From positions 1,116,001-1,180,000 of the forward strand of contig CAVTXL010000003.1 in NCBI GenBank assembly GCA_963738665.1: 64,000 nt of DNA, written 5' to 3'. Positions 29,696 through 38,257 of this stretch are shown here, piece after piece. How positions within the stretch are numbered: position 1 is the first letter of the stretch; each line of letters starts with the position of its first letter. This DNA comes from JABDGM01 sp963738665. Lineage in GTDB: Bacteria > Planctomycetota > Planctomycetia > Pirellulales > Lacipirellulaceae. The position numbers and the translations under genes are program-made. The notes below the pieces were generated by a model. It did no database searches. It was given only the letters and a program-made list of their open reading frames with translations, and was not told the DNA's origin.

Positions 29696-30842
29696 CTAGA
29701 CGTTCGACAGCACGCGCCGCAGATGGTCGAGTGCCTCCTGCGTTTGCCAATCGCAGCGGCGATCGCGGTCGATCGTTTGGTAACTGTGCATGATCGTGGT
29801 GTGGTCGCGGCCGCCCAGCGCGCGGCCGATTTGCTCGTAGCTGGTGCCGGCAAGTTCGCGGGCCAGGTAAACCGCCACCGCGCGGGCCGACACGACGGCC
29901 TGCTTTCGCGAGCTGCTTTTCAGCAGTTTTTGTGGCAGGCGGTAATAACGGGCGACGACCGCGATGATCTCGCGAAGCGATGCCCCCCGCTGGCTGCGAT
30001 CGGCGAGTAAGCTTTCGACCTGCTGGATGTCGCTGCCGCTGGAATCCGGAAGGCCGCATAAAAGTCGCAGCAAAACTGCAAACAGTTCGTTCGTGTTTGC
30101 AACAATGCCGACAGACAGCCGCTGTGCCGCCTCCTCTGAGATGGGGCGGCCTAGCGCCGCCGCGGCCTGCTCGACGATTCTCAGCCGAGCCTCGGGGCCA
30201 GGCGTGTCCAGTTGCAGCACCAGGCCGCCCGACAGGCGGCTCCGCACGTCGTGCGAAAGATTCGCCAGCGTGGCCGGCGCCCGCGGCGATGTGACAAGAA
30301 CTAGCTGGCCAGCGTCGGCGCAGTCGTCGAGCGTCGCGCGGAGTTCCGCCATCAAATGTGGTTCGCTAGCCAACTGATCCAGATCATCAATAGCGAGCAG
30401 CTCGCGCTGGCGGAACGACGACCGCGTTCTGCTCATGTCGTCACCGGCCATGCCGGACAACAGCGCCATATCGAAAATCGGCGGCAGTGACGTACAAGGC
30501 GCTCTCGGTTCCCCGTTGTCGTTGCCAGCACTCGACGAGGCCGCGGGCGATGTGTGTCTTGCCAATGCCGCTCGGTCCGTGCAGCGCGACGAGTGCCGGC
30601 GGTTTCGCGTCTGTCGAAATGCCTTGACCGGCGGATGCGGCGGACCGGCACAGCCGGGCGACAACCGTGGCGACAATGCGATTTTCCGGCCCGGCGACAA
30701 ACGACGGCATCGGCGGAACGGCCTCGCCCTTCGCACCGGTGCGGACGGGCGCGGCGAAGGTTCGCCCCGGCAATGGAATCTCGATGAGCGCGTGGGCCAC
30801 GTCGGCTCCGTCCGCAAAATGGAGTCTTTCTCCCACATCCAA
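29696..30842 (-). CDS. dnaA: chromosomal replication initiator DnaA, short form, frameshifted once
   Basis: Domain III shows VAGPENRIVATVV, Walker A (GPSGIGKTHIARGL), and Walker B (LLAIDDLDQLASEP). Domain IV carries the DnaA signature (SYEQIGRALGGRDHTTIMHS). The frame changes near 30480, between YVTAADF and MALLSGMAG. The protein starts at TTG 30842 or GTG 30836 and begins about 45 residues before the AAA+ core with the stretch IEIPLPGRTF, so domain I (the usual DnaB- and regulator-binding part) is missing; an in-frame stop lies upstream. This short form seems normal for related planctomycetes. Confidence 0.8.
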
Positions 30843-30957
30843 CTGGCCCCGACGCGGGCCGCTTGGAAGGGAGAACTTGGTTGAAAACGGGGGACCAATT
30901 GGGGAGCTTAGATTCTACCCGATTTCGGCTTTCGCCGGGAGGTGCAAAGGCGGAAAA

Positions 30958-32143
30958 TCACCGGCGATTTGCCCGCCCCAACTCGTTGCAGCACTTGAAG
31001 ATGCGCTCGACTGCTTCTACCACCTCGCGCCCCCTCGTCAGGGCCCCGAGACTGAACCGCAAGGCGCTCGCCACGAGGTCCGGCCCGCAGCCCATTGCCA
31101 GAAGCGCCGGCGAGGGCTCGCTGGAGCCGCTCGCGCAGGCCGAGCCGGTGGACGAGGCCACGCCCGCCTGATCGAGCGCCATGAACAGCGCTTGTCGCTC
31201 GAGGCCGACGAAGGCAATGTTCGCAACGTGGGGCAAACGGGGCGCGTCGCGGCCGATCACGACGGCGGCCGGCCAGGCCTCAATGACGAGTGCCTCGAAC
31301 TGGTCGCGAAGTTGCCGCATGTGAGCCGCCCGCTCGTTTTGCTCGGCGTGCCACAATTCGAGCGCCCGGCACATGCCGACCGCCAAGGCGACGGGTTCGG
31401 TGCCCGGCCGTAACCCTTGCTGCTGAAAGCCACCGAAGAGTTGCGGCGCGAGTTGCGCCGTGCCGCACGAGGAGCACGCCGATACCGAGCGGGCCGTTAA
31501 ATTTGTGTGCGGCAGCGCTCAGCGTCGTTACGCCGAGGCCGCGAAAATCGACCGGAATTTTGCCAACGACCTGGGCCGCATCGGTGTGACAAGCGACACC
31601 GCGCCGCGCAGAGGGCGGCGATTTCCGCCACGGGCTGCAGCACGCCCGTTTCGTTCTGGCCCAACATGGCGGCGATGAAGCGCGTTTCGGGAGTTAGCAA
31701 TTCATCCAACTGGGCAACACCGATAACGCCCCGACTATCGACGCCCAAGCGGTCGACGCGCCAGCCGCGACGAGCTAATTCGTCAGCCGCCGCCAAAATG
31801 CTGGGATGCTCGATCGCGGAAACGATGAAGTGGGGTGGTGCGATCGCCCGCCCTGCCGTCCCGCCCAAACTCGCCTCCCCGAGGCCGAATACGCGCCAGA
31901 TTGTTCGCTTCGGTGCCGCCGCTGGTGAAGACAACGCGGTCCGCATCCAGCGAACCAACCCGCGCCGAGCAGCTCGCCGATTCGCTCCCGGGCCTCCTCG
32001 AGCTTCCGCCGAGCGCGGCGGCCGAATTCGTGCTGGCTGGCCGGGTTCATTGCCGGCCCCGCATAGCAGGCGTGCATGGCTTCGGCCACTTCGGGCGCCA
32101 GGGGCGTCGTGGCGTTGTGATCGAGATAGATCGGCTCGTCCAT
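30958..32143 (-). CDS. cysteine desulfurase (NifS/IscS-like), multiple frameshifts
   Basis: The start MDEPIYLDHNATTPLAPEVA is the class V aminotransferase beginning. Later segments are HFIVSAIEHPSIL, ETRFIAAMLGQNETGVLQPV, HTDAAQVVGKIPVDF, the PLP-lysine block SAAAHKFNGPLGIGVL, and the catalytic Cys loop STGSACASGSSEPS. All are in order over about 395 codons, with about four frame changes. The enzyme takes sulfur from cysteine for Fe-S cluster and thio-cofactor assembly. No iscU or sufB neighbour is present, so the exact class (IscS or NifS) is left open. Confidence 0.8.
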
Positions 32144-32353
32144 AGGGGAATATGATACCGTGCGCTCGCCGGCGTTGCTGGGGAGTGGCCGCGGCGGCGA
32201 CCAGCGATGCAGCGGTCATTTTGGGCTTGAATCGCCGAGCGTTCTGACATTGCGGCCACGACTCTCTGGCCGCTAAACTTTGGCCCCGCAGGCGGAGGAT
32301 TCGTTGCCGGCAGCTCCGCGCCTGAAACAACCCCGCAAACGCGACCACGACCC

Positions 32354-33040
32354 ATGCAATCTCTCAAGAATGTGTACCGCATTTGCGTCATGGTGGTGAC
32401 GCTCGCGATTGTCGCCATGGGCTGGCGGCTGTATGGGCCGCCCGCCTCGCAAGTGAAAACGATGGCTCTGCGAGGCATCGAGCGAATCGAAAGCTGGTTA
32501 CGGCCCGAGGGCGATCCATCGGCGGCATTGCCGGCGACGGCGAAGCCGCCCGCAAAGCAGGAACTGGCGCCGATGGCGGTCACCGCCCCGCCCCCGCTCT
32601 TTGAAAAGGGCCAAGCCGCAGACCGCAACAGCCGCGTGGCCGGCGACGGCGAGGTGACGGCCACCCTTGCCAAAACGTCACCGGCACTCTTCCCGTCAAA
32701 AGAAAGAGAACTGCCGGTTTCTCCCGCCGTCGACTCGAAATCGTCGGCGGCTGATTCTCTTGCGTCGTCGGCATCGACACCGCCGTCGGCCCGCAACGCA
32801 AGCGAAAGTCAATTGAAGTCGCTATTGGCCCGGCTGGAATCGCTGGACGTCCAGGATTCGCAACTTACGCCGTGGGGCGGCAGCGGCCAGTTGTATCGCT
32901 GCTGCTGCCAGGCCAACTGGGGCCAGTCGCCGCAGTTCAGCCGGCATTTCGAATCGGTCGCGGCCGAGCCCGAGGCGGCTGTCGACCAAGTGGTCGCCCA
33001 AATCGCTGCTTGGCGAACGGCCGAGCGTCAGACGAGATGA
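32354..33040 (+). CDS. membrane-anchored hypothetical protein
   Basis: A 228-residue protein with one N-terminal membrane segment (YRICVMVVTLAIVAMGWRLY), a long Pro/Ala/Ser-rich linker, and a C-terminal globular block (LYRCCCQANWGQSP, then HFESVAAEPEAAVDQVVAQI) reminiscent of a conserved planctomycete domain. Its stop overlaps the scpB start by 4 bases (ATGA), so the two genes are translationally coupled. Function unknown; the coupling suggests a link to chromosome segregation or to the envelope. Confidence 0.6.
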   Translation: MQSLKNVYRICVMVVTLAIVAMGWRLYGPPASQVKTMALRGIERIESWLRPEGDPSAALPATAKPPAKQELAPMAVTAPPPLFEKGQAADRNSRVAGDGEVTATLAKTSPALFPSKERELPVSPAVDSKSSAADSLASSASTPPSARNASESQLKSLLARLESLDVQDSQLTPWGGSGQLYRCCCQANWGQSPQFSRHFESVAAEPEAAVDQVVAQIAAWRTAERQTR

Positions 33041-33795
33041 GAAGTTCCGCGCACTTATCCTTGACCCGTTGGCCGGCCCGTTTGCGTCGCGGACCGGTAT
33101 GGTCGACTTGGCCCGCGACTTGCGCCCGTCCCGCGATCCACACGCTCATCTATTGGGCGTCGGGGCGCCGCACACAGCGCGTCGCGGAGATTGTTACCCG
33201 CCGCGGCCGGCTCGAGGCAGTGCTGCTGGTCGCCCGCGAGCCATTATCGGTGCGCAAGTTGGCCCAATTAGCCAATCTTACCGACGGTACCGAGGTCCGC
33301 ACCCTACTGGGCGAATTAAGGGTCCGCTACAATGTTCGGGGCTGTGCCTTTCAGGTCGAGCAGGTGGCCGGCGGCTACCAACTTCTGACCCGGCCTAAAT
33401 TTGCCCCCTGGCTGCGTCCGATCGGGGGTGTGGAGGAGGAAATCCGCTTGTCGGCGCCGGCCCTGGAAACGCTCGCCGTGGTGGCCTATCGGCAACCGGT
33501 TCTACGGGCGGAGGTCGAGGCGATCCGTGGCGTCGGTTGCGGCGACATCCTCCGCCAGTTGCTGGACCGCGACCTATTGCGTATTGTAGGCCGTTCGCAA
33601 GAATTAGGACGGCCCTTGTGGTACGCTACTACTAGGCGATTTCTGCAAACCTTTGGATTAAGTCATCTGGACGAGCTTCCGTGGTCGGACACGTTACGGC
33701 GAAAAACGCCGCTGGGTCCGCCGCGGGGGGCGAGGGCCGCCGCCGCCGCGGAATCGCTATCGCGGCGCTTGACTGACGGCGTGGACGCCGCGTAG
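33037..33795 (+). CDS. scpB: segregation and condensation protein B
   Basis: The core reads RGRLEAVLLVAREPLSVRKL, LGELRVRYNVRGCAFQVEQV, GGYQLLTRPKFAPWL, SAPALETLAVVAYRQPVLRA and GVGCGDILRQLLDRDLL, the tandem winged-helix arrangement of ScpB, followed by a short basic tail. ScpB is the second kleisin-partner subunit of the SMC-ScpAB condensin. The first 55 residues before the core are Arg/Trp-rich and unusual, so the true start may be downstream (near GTG 33178 or so), although the ATG overlaps the preceding stop. Confidence 0.8.
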   Translation: MRSSAHLSLTRWPARLRRGPVWSTWPATCARPAIHTLIYWASGRRTQRVAEIVTRRGRLEAVLLVAREPLSVRKLAQLANLTDGTEVRTLLGELRVRYNVRGCAFQVEQVAGGYQLLTRPKFAPWLRPIGGVEEEIRLSAPALETLAVVAYRQPVLRAEVEAIRGVGCGDILRQLLDRDLLRIVGRSQELGRPLWYATTRRFLQTFGLSHLDELPWSDTLRRKTPLGPPRGARAAAAAESLSRRLTDGVDAA

Positions 33796-33873
33796 TTTGG
33801 GAAGCTTTCCGAGTGCATTGCCGAGCGGCCGCTCGGTAGCGTCGATCGATCGTTTTCATGGGAGACCGCGAAG

Positions 33874-34311
33874 ATGAGTCTAGCCGAGTTACGTTATACG
33901 CAACGATTACGCAGCCAATTGCAGGCTGCGCGTAAGGAAGAAGAAGAGTTTGACGACGAGGAAATCGAAGACGACGACGACTTCGAGGATGAAGACGACG
34001 ATGATTTCGAGGACGAGGATGACGACGAGGACGAGGACGAGGATGACGACTTCGACGACGGCGATCTGGAAGAAGATCTCGACGAAGACGACGATCTCGA
34101 TGACGACTTCGACGACGAGGACGAGCTCGAAGAAGACGATCTGGATGACGACGACATCGAGGATGACGAATGGGAGGAAGTCGAAGAAGATGAAGTCGCC
34201 GAAGACGACGTGGAGGAAGACGAGGACGACGAAGATGACTTCGACGACGAAGACGATCTAGAAGAGGATGAGGAGTACGAGTATGAATTCGAGGATGAGG
34301 AGGATGAATGA
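33874..34311 (+). CDS. ultra-acidic low-complexity protein
   Basis: The start MSLAELRYTQRLRSQLQAAR follows GGGAG. Residues 1-21 are ordinary and basic; residues 22-145 are almost entirely Asp and Glu with single Phe, Leu, Ile, Val, Trp or Tyr every four to eight residues (for example DDDDFEDEDDDDFEDEDDD). No Lys or Arg occurs in this stretch. It lies directly after scpB. Such tails occur in nucleic-acid mimics and in histone chaperones, but no homology can be claimed. The opposite strand reads as a Ser-rich shadow frame. Confidence 0.7.
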   Translation: MSLAELRYTQRLRSQLQAARKEEEEFDDEEIEDDDDFEDEDDDDFEDEDDDEDEDEDDDFDDGDLEEDLDEDDDLDDDFDDEDELEEDDLDDDDIEDDEWEEVEEDEVAEDDVEEDEDDEDDFDDEDDLEEDEEYEYEFEDEEDE

Positions 34312-34398
34312 CCACCTCTCGCCGCGGCCGCTCGGCATCTCAAACGCACGCAGCGGCGCAGACACAGTGTATGCGGTTTCACTCTTATTCGGTCACAA

Positions 34399-35687
34399 CT
34401 AGTCCTTCAACTGAAACAACCGCTGCAGCGCCTCCAAGAGTCCGTGGGGCGAACCGTTGCGTGAGTCGTGGCGCAGCGATTCCAGCGGCGGGTGGAGCAT
34501 CTTGTTGACCAGCCGATCGGCGAAGCGGCGGATTTCGCTCCGCGATTTCTCATCGAGCTCCGGCAGCCGACCATACAGCCGCTCGAGTTCGGCAACTTGC
34601 GTCGCCTCCAGCTCAGCCCGCAGGCGGGCAATCACCGGGCGCTGGCCCGATGCCGCGCGTCCGCGATGAACGCCTCTGTTTCCGCGTCGATGATCCGTTC
34701 AGCCGAGGGCATCGCGGCGGCGCGGGCCTGGCGATTCCGCTCGCAGGCTTCCGACAAGTCGTCGAGGCCGTACAAATAGACGCCTAGCTCGTCGCGAATC
34801 GCCGGGTCGAAATCGCGAGGAATGGCCAAGTCGAGCACAAACAGCGGCCGCTGCTTGCGGCCGGGCCCGATCCGTTCTTGATATTCGTGCAGCGAGACGA
34901 TCGGCCGATCGGCGCCGGTCGTGCTGACGACCAGATCGGCAGCGATGAGCTGCAGCGCAAGATGGTCCCACGGGGCAGCCCGGCCCTGCCATTGGGCAGC
35001 CAGCTTTTGGGCTCTGGAAAAATCGCGATTGAGGACCGTCAAACGGCGGGCTCCCGCGTCGCGCAAATATTGGAGCGTTTCCTGGGCCATATCGCCCGCG
35101 CCGATCACCAGCACGAGCTTGTCATCGAACCGCTCAAAGATCCGCGAGGCGAAATCTGAGATCGCCACGCTCGGCACGCTGACTCGGTGGCGGTGCAGCG
35201 GCGTTTCGCTGGCCACGCGGCGGGCCACCCGCAGCGCGGCCTGAAAGAAGCTGTGCATCACCGGGCCGGTGCTGCCGATCTGGGAAGCCAGCTCGTAAGC
35301 TTGCTTTACTTGGGAAAGAATCTGAGCTTCGCCGACGACCATGCTGTCGAGGCTGGCCGCGACGCGAAACAGGTGCCCCACGACGGCGTCGTTGTCGAGA
35401 GCGACCAATTGGCCGCGAATATCCTCGACGGGCACGTTGTGGAAGCTGGCCAGGTGCTCGACAAGCGCCGGCGGATCAATGGCTGTCCGCGAGTCGTCGG
35501 CGGCCGCATAGAGCTCGACGCGATTGCAGGTCGAGAGAAGCACGGCCTCGCTATCGGGGTGGACCACTCGCCAGGCCGCCAGCGCATCGAGAGTCTGGGC
35601 CGGCGAAAAGGCGAGCCGCTCGCGCACCGCCAGGCTCGATTGCCGGTGATTGCAGCCGACCATGCTGAGGTGAAGAGCGCTAGCCAT
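34399..35687 (-). CDS. hemA: glutamyl-tRNA reductase, frameshifted once
   Basis: Residues 1-150 contain the catalytic Cys in LLSTCNRVELY and the block VVGEAQILSQVKQAYELA. The NADP-binding domain reads LVLVIGAGDMAQETLQYL. The C-terminal helical dimer domain continues in another frame from 34635 (VIARLRAELEATQVAELERL to LEALQRLFQLKD). One missing C near 34634 in GCGCCCGG explains the break. Total of about 429 residues is normal. HemA makes glutamate-1-semialdehyde, the first committed step of tetrapyrrole synthesis. A CcsA/HemX-like gene lies 440 bases upstream on the same strand. Confidence 0.85.
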
Positions 35688-35708
35688 GTTTTAGAATTGT
35701 GGCGACGA

Positions 35709-35911
35709 TCATTCGGGCGCGTCGCCTTTCGAAGTCTCGCACAGAGTGCGGATGATTCTACGAGCTAGGCGCTCGTATATTTCGCGATGACGTGGAACCG
35801 GTTGTGAAAGTCCTGTCAACGTATTTGATACCAATCGTGTTTTGAACCGTGGCGAATTAACACGCACCCGCAGCGCTCAATTTTGCGAACCAGGTCGACG
35901 CGCTTCCTGAT
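35709..35911 (-). pseudogene. hicA: HicA-like toxin, start lost and frameshifted
   Basis: The frame below hicB reads KRVDLVRKIERCGCVLIRHG then SKHDWYQ, and after a one-base gap in CAAATACG continues as LTGLSQPVPRHREIYERLA to a TGA at 35709. These are the HicA double-stranded RNA-binding-like core: RHGxKHDWY and PVPRHREI. No start codon exists; position 35909 reads C in ATCAGG where ATGAGG would give both a hicB stop (TGA) and a hicA start (ATG). A single substitution plus one deletion therefore separates this from an intact toxin gene. Confidence 0.6.
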
Positions 35912-36129
35912 ACGACCAACTCGTCGATCTTGCGGACTGCGGGAATCGTGCCAATCGTCAGATCGTGATACTGGTCGACGAGGTGCTCCTTGAGATCATC
36001 CAAGCTCTCGCCCTGCGTCCAATAATCGGGGTAGTCGAGAAAATGTCCTAAGTAGTCATCCCCTTCTTGCCAATAAACAAATCTCACGGTTAGTATAGGC
36101 GTCTCCCGAATCTGGCTGGCCACGCTCAC
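35857..36129 (-). CDS. hicB: HicB-like antitoxin, probably read-through extended
   Basis: The conserved block RFVYWQEGDDYLGHFLDYPD then YWTQGESLDDLKEHLVDQYH is the partial RNase-H-like HicB fold, ending IPAVRKIDELVVS. After that the frame continues for about ten odd residues (GSASTWFAK...) which overlap the HicA frame, consistent with loss of the normal stop at 35909-35911. A GTG start overlaps the ccsA stop (GTGA). HicB neutralises HicA, an mRNA interferase. The same-strand order hicB-hicA is the reverse of E. coli and is common in other bacteria. Confidence 0.65.
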   Translation of the reverse strand: MSVASQIRETPILTVRFVYWQEGDDYLGHFLDYPDYWTQGESLDDLKEHLVDQYHDLTIGTIPAVRKIDELVVSGSASTWFAKLSAAGAC

Positions 36130-36998
36130 AATTCTACTCCGCCCGGTGCTTGAGCCACAGCTTGTTCGGGGGCCGCGGCGTGGAGCTTGTCGCCGAACGC
36201 AAACGAGGCCAACGCGATCAGTAGGAAGCCGAACGAGGCCAGGGTCAGGTAGGCCACCTTGCGGCCGCGGCGGGCGGCCGGGTAGGCCAGGCGAAAGACC
36301 TCGGCCGTCACCAACCAGGCGAACATGGCCGCCAGGCTCCACACAACGGGGTCGCTCCACAGCGCGTAGCCAGCCTCGCCGCGATGGCGGAGCTGGCTGA
36401 GCACGAGGCCCGAGACGAACCCCAGACCGACCAGCAGGGCCGAAATTCCCAGCGCGTAGGTATTGATTCGCTCCAGCCATTCGAGGCTGGGCAGCCGCAC
36501 GTCGGCCGCCGGAGAGCGCCTCCGTTTCAGCCAGGAGCTTTGGAGTAAGTACATCACACCCGCGGCGAAGCCGATGCAGACGCTCACGGTTCCCAATAGC
36601 AGTACCGTGCCATGCAATCGGCCCCAGAACTGCGACGCCCGCTCGGCCGCAATCGGCGTGTCGCTAGCCAGCAGCGAGGCCGCGATTAGCGCTAATACAA
36701 TTGGCAGCAAGAATATGCCACTGGCCGCCCGAGGTATGTTCACAAGCGCGCCCAGATATACAAGCACGAGCACCCACGCCGCCAAAACTAGCCACTCGGC
36801 CGGGCTGGAGAGGGGCGCCGCCGCCGGCTCGCTGGCCCGGGCCCACAAGTAGAGCGATTGCGCAATGAGTCCGGCGACCGTCGCCACCAGCAGCCACCCA
36901 CGACGCCAAGCAATCTGCACCTTCATGCCGGCCAGCTCGATGACCAGCGCGATCGCATAGCACACTGCAAAACAGACGGTGGAGATGTTCGTGAGCAT
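36126..36998 (-). CDS. CcsA/HemX-like cytochrome c assembly membrane protein
   Basis: A 290-residue protein with about eight hydrophobic segments, starting MLTNISTVCFAVCYAIALVI. The conserved stretch LWSDPVVWSLAAMFAWLVTA near the C-terminus is the CcsA (heme-handling, WWD-like) region, preceded by His-containing loops such as WGRLHGTVLLLGTVSVCIGF. CcsA/CcsB proteins hand heme to apocytochrome c; HemX relatives sit beside hemA and affect its level. Co-location with hemA fits either. Start chosen at the first Met of the membrane frame; the longer upstream frame from 37193 is Pro/Arg-rich and unlikely to be translated. Confidence 0.7.
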   Translation of the reverse strand: MLTNISTVCFAVCYAIALVIELAGMKVQIAWRRGWLLVATVAGLIAQSLYLWARASEPAAAPLSSPAEWLVLAAWVLVLVYLGALVNIPRAASGIFLLPIVLALIAASLLASDTPIAAERASQFWGRLHGTVLLLGTVSVCIGFAAGVMYLLQSSWLKRRRSPAADVRLPSLEWLERINTYALGISALLVGLGFVSGLVLSQLRHRGEAGYALWSDPVVWSLAAMFAWLVTAEVFRLAYPAARRGRKVAYLTLASFGFLLIALASFAFGDKLHAAAPEQAVAQAPGGVEL

Positions 36999-37189
36999 GA
37001 TGTGTTCTCGTTTCCACGCGCTGGTTGTGCGCGGTCTCCCCGGCCCCGCACCGTTCGTTAGGTGCGGGTCTCTCGACCCCGCACCCTCGCAGGTCTCCCT
37101 TGCCCCTCCACGTGGCACGGTCGGAAGACCGGCCACAACGCCTGGAGGCCGGTCACGACACGTGGCGATCGGCCACAACGTTGGCCGAG

Positions 37190-38257
37190 TCACTCCGCCG
37201 TCGCTTCACCGTCCAGGCCGTACTGTTTTAGCTTCTTGTGAAGCGTATTGCGGTTGATTCCCAGCCGGCTGGCCGCCTTGATTTGCACTCCTTCGCATTC
37301 GTCGAGCACTTGCGAGATCACTTCCTTCTCGACCCGGTCGACAATGCGGCTGTGAACGTCCGCAGCCTCTTCGCCGGCGGTGCCGAGGCCCATCTGCACG
37401 AGCTGCTCGGCCAGCCCGTCGAAATCGATCGCCGCACCCAGCCGGCGGCCGGGCCGTCCCTTCGACACGATCGGCGGCAGCAATTCGACAGTTAGCTCGT
37501 CGCCGGTGGCCATAACGACGGCCCGTTCGACGTAGTTCTGCAACTCGCGTACGTTGCCCGGCCAATCGTACTGCTGCAGCGCCGCCAGCGCCCGCGGATC
37601 GATGTGGACGACGTATCGGTCGTTTTGCTCATTGTAGAGGTCGAGAAAATGAGCGACCAGCTCAGGGATGTCCTCGCGCCGCTCGCGGAGCGGCGGCAGA
37701 TAGAGCGGCACGACGTTGAGCCGGTAGTACAAGTCCTCGCGAAAACGGCCGGCCGCGGCCTCTTCCAGCAAGTCGCGGTTACTGGCGGCGATGACGCGGG
37801 TATCGACACGGATGGTCGTCGTGTCACCGACGCGCTCGAATTCGCGCTCTTGCAGCGCCCGCAACAGCTTCACTTGCAAATGGGGCGTCGTGGAGTTGAT
37901 TTCATCGAGGAAGATCGTGCCCGTGTGGGCCGCCTCGAAGCGGCCCGTGCGATTGTCGATCGCCCCGGTGAATGCTCCGCGGACATGGCCGAACAGCTCG
38001 CTTTCGAGCAGGCTTTCGCTCAGCGCTCCGCAGTTGACCCGCACGAACGGTCGGTTCCGCCGCAGGCTGAGCGAGTGGATTGCATGAGCTATCAGCTCCT
38101 TGCCGGTGCCCGTTTCGCCCAACAGGAGCACGCTCGCGCGGCTGCGGGCAACCTGCCGAGTCAGGCGATAAACTTCCTGCATGGCCGCGCTCGAGCCGAT
38201 GATGCCGGGCAGCGCGTCTGCAGGCGAGGCAACAGCGGTAGCGGTGATGCGGCTCAT
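37190..38257 (-). CDS. sigma-54 dependent Fis-type regulator without receiver domain
   Basis: The AAA+ domain starts about residue 18 (LPGIIGSSAAMQEVYRLTRQ) with Walker A (GETGTGKELIA), the sigma-54 contact loop (GAFTGA in FGHVRGAFTGAIDN), Walker B (IFLDEIN) and the arginine finger region (FREDLYYRLNVVPL). The C-terminus has a Fis helix-turn-helix (IKAASRLGINRNTLHKKLKQ). No N-terminal sensor domain is present. The ATG overlaps the stop of the HEAT protein gene (TGATG), so the two are coupled. It activates RNA polymerase with sigma-54; targets unknown. Confidence 0.85.
   Translation of the reverse strand: MSRITATAVASPADALPGIIGSSAAMQEVYRLTRQVARSRASVLLLGETGTGKELIAHAIHSLSLRRNRPFVRVNCGALSESLLESELFGHVRGAFTGAIDNRTGRFEAAHTGTIFLDEINSTTPHLQVKLLRALQEREFERVGDTTTIRVDTRVIAASNRDLLEEAAAGRFREDLYYRLNVVPLYLPPLRERREDIPELVAHFLDLYNEQNDRYVVHIDPRALAALQQYDWPGNVRELQNYVERAVVMATGDELTVELLPPIVSKGRPGRRLGAAIDFDGLAEQLVQMGLGTAGEEAADVHSRIVDRVEKEVISQVLDECEGVQIKAASRLGINRNTLHKKLKQYGLDGEATAE

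Noticed and set aside
33894..34382. Ser-rich minus-strand frame opposite the acidic protein
   Set aside because: It is the complement of GAC/GAA/GAG codon runs; the plus-strand frame has a ribosome site and an ordinary N-terminus.
34630..34640. Programmed frameshift in hemA
   Set aside because: No slippery heptamer or downstream structure is evident, and similar breaks occur in many other genes, so an error is likelier.
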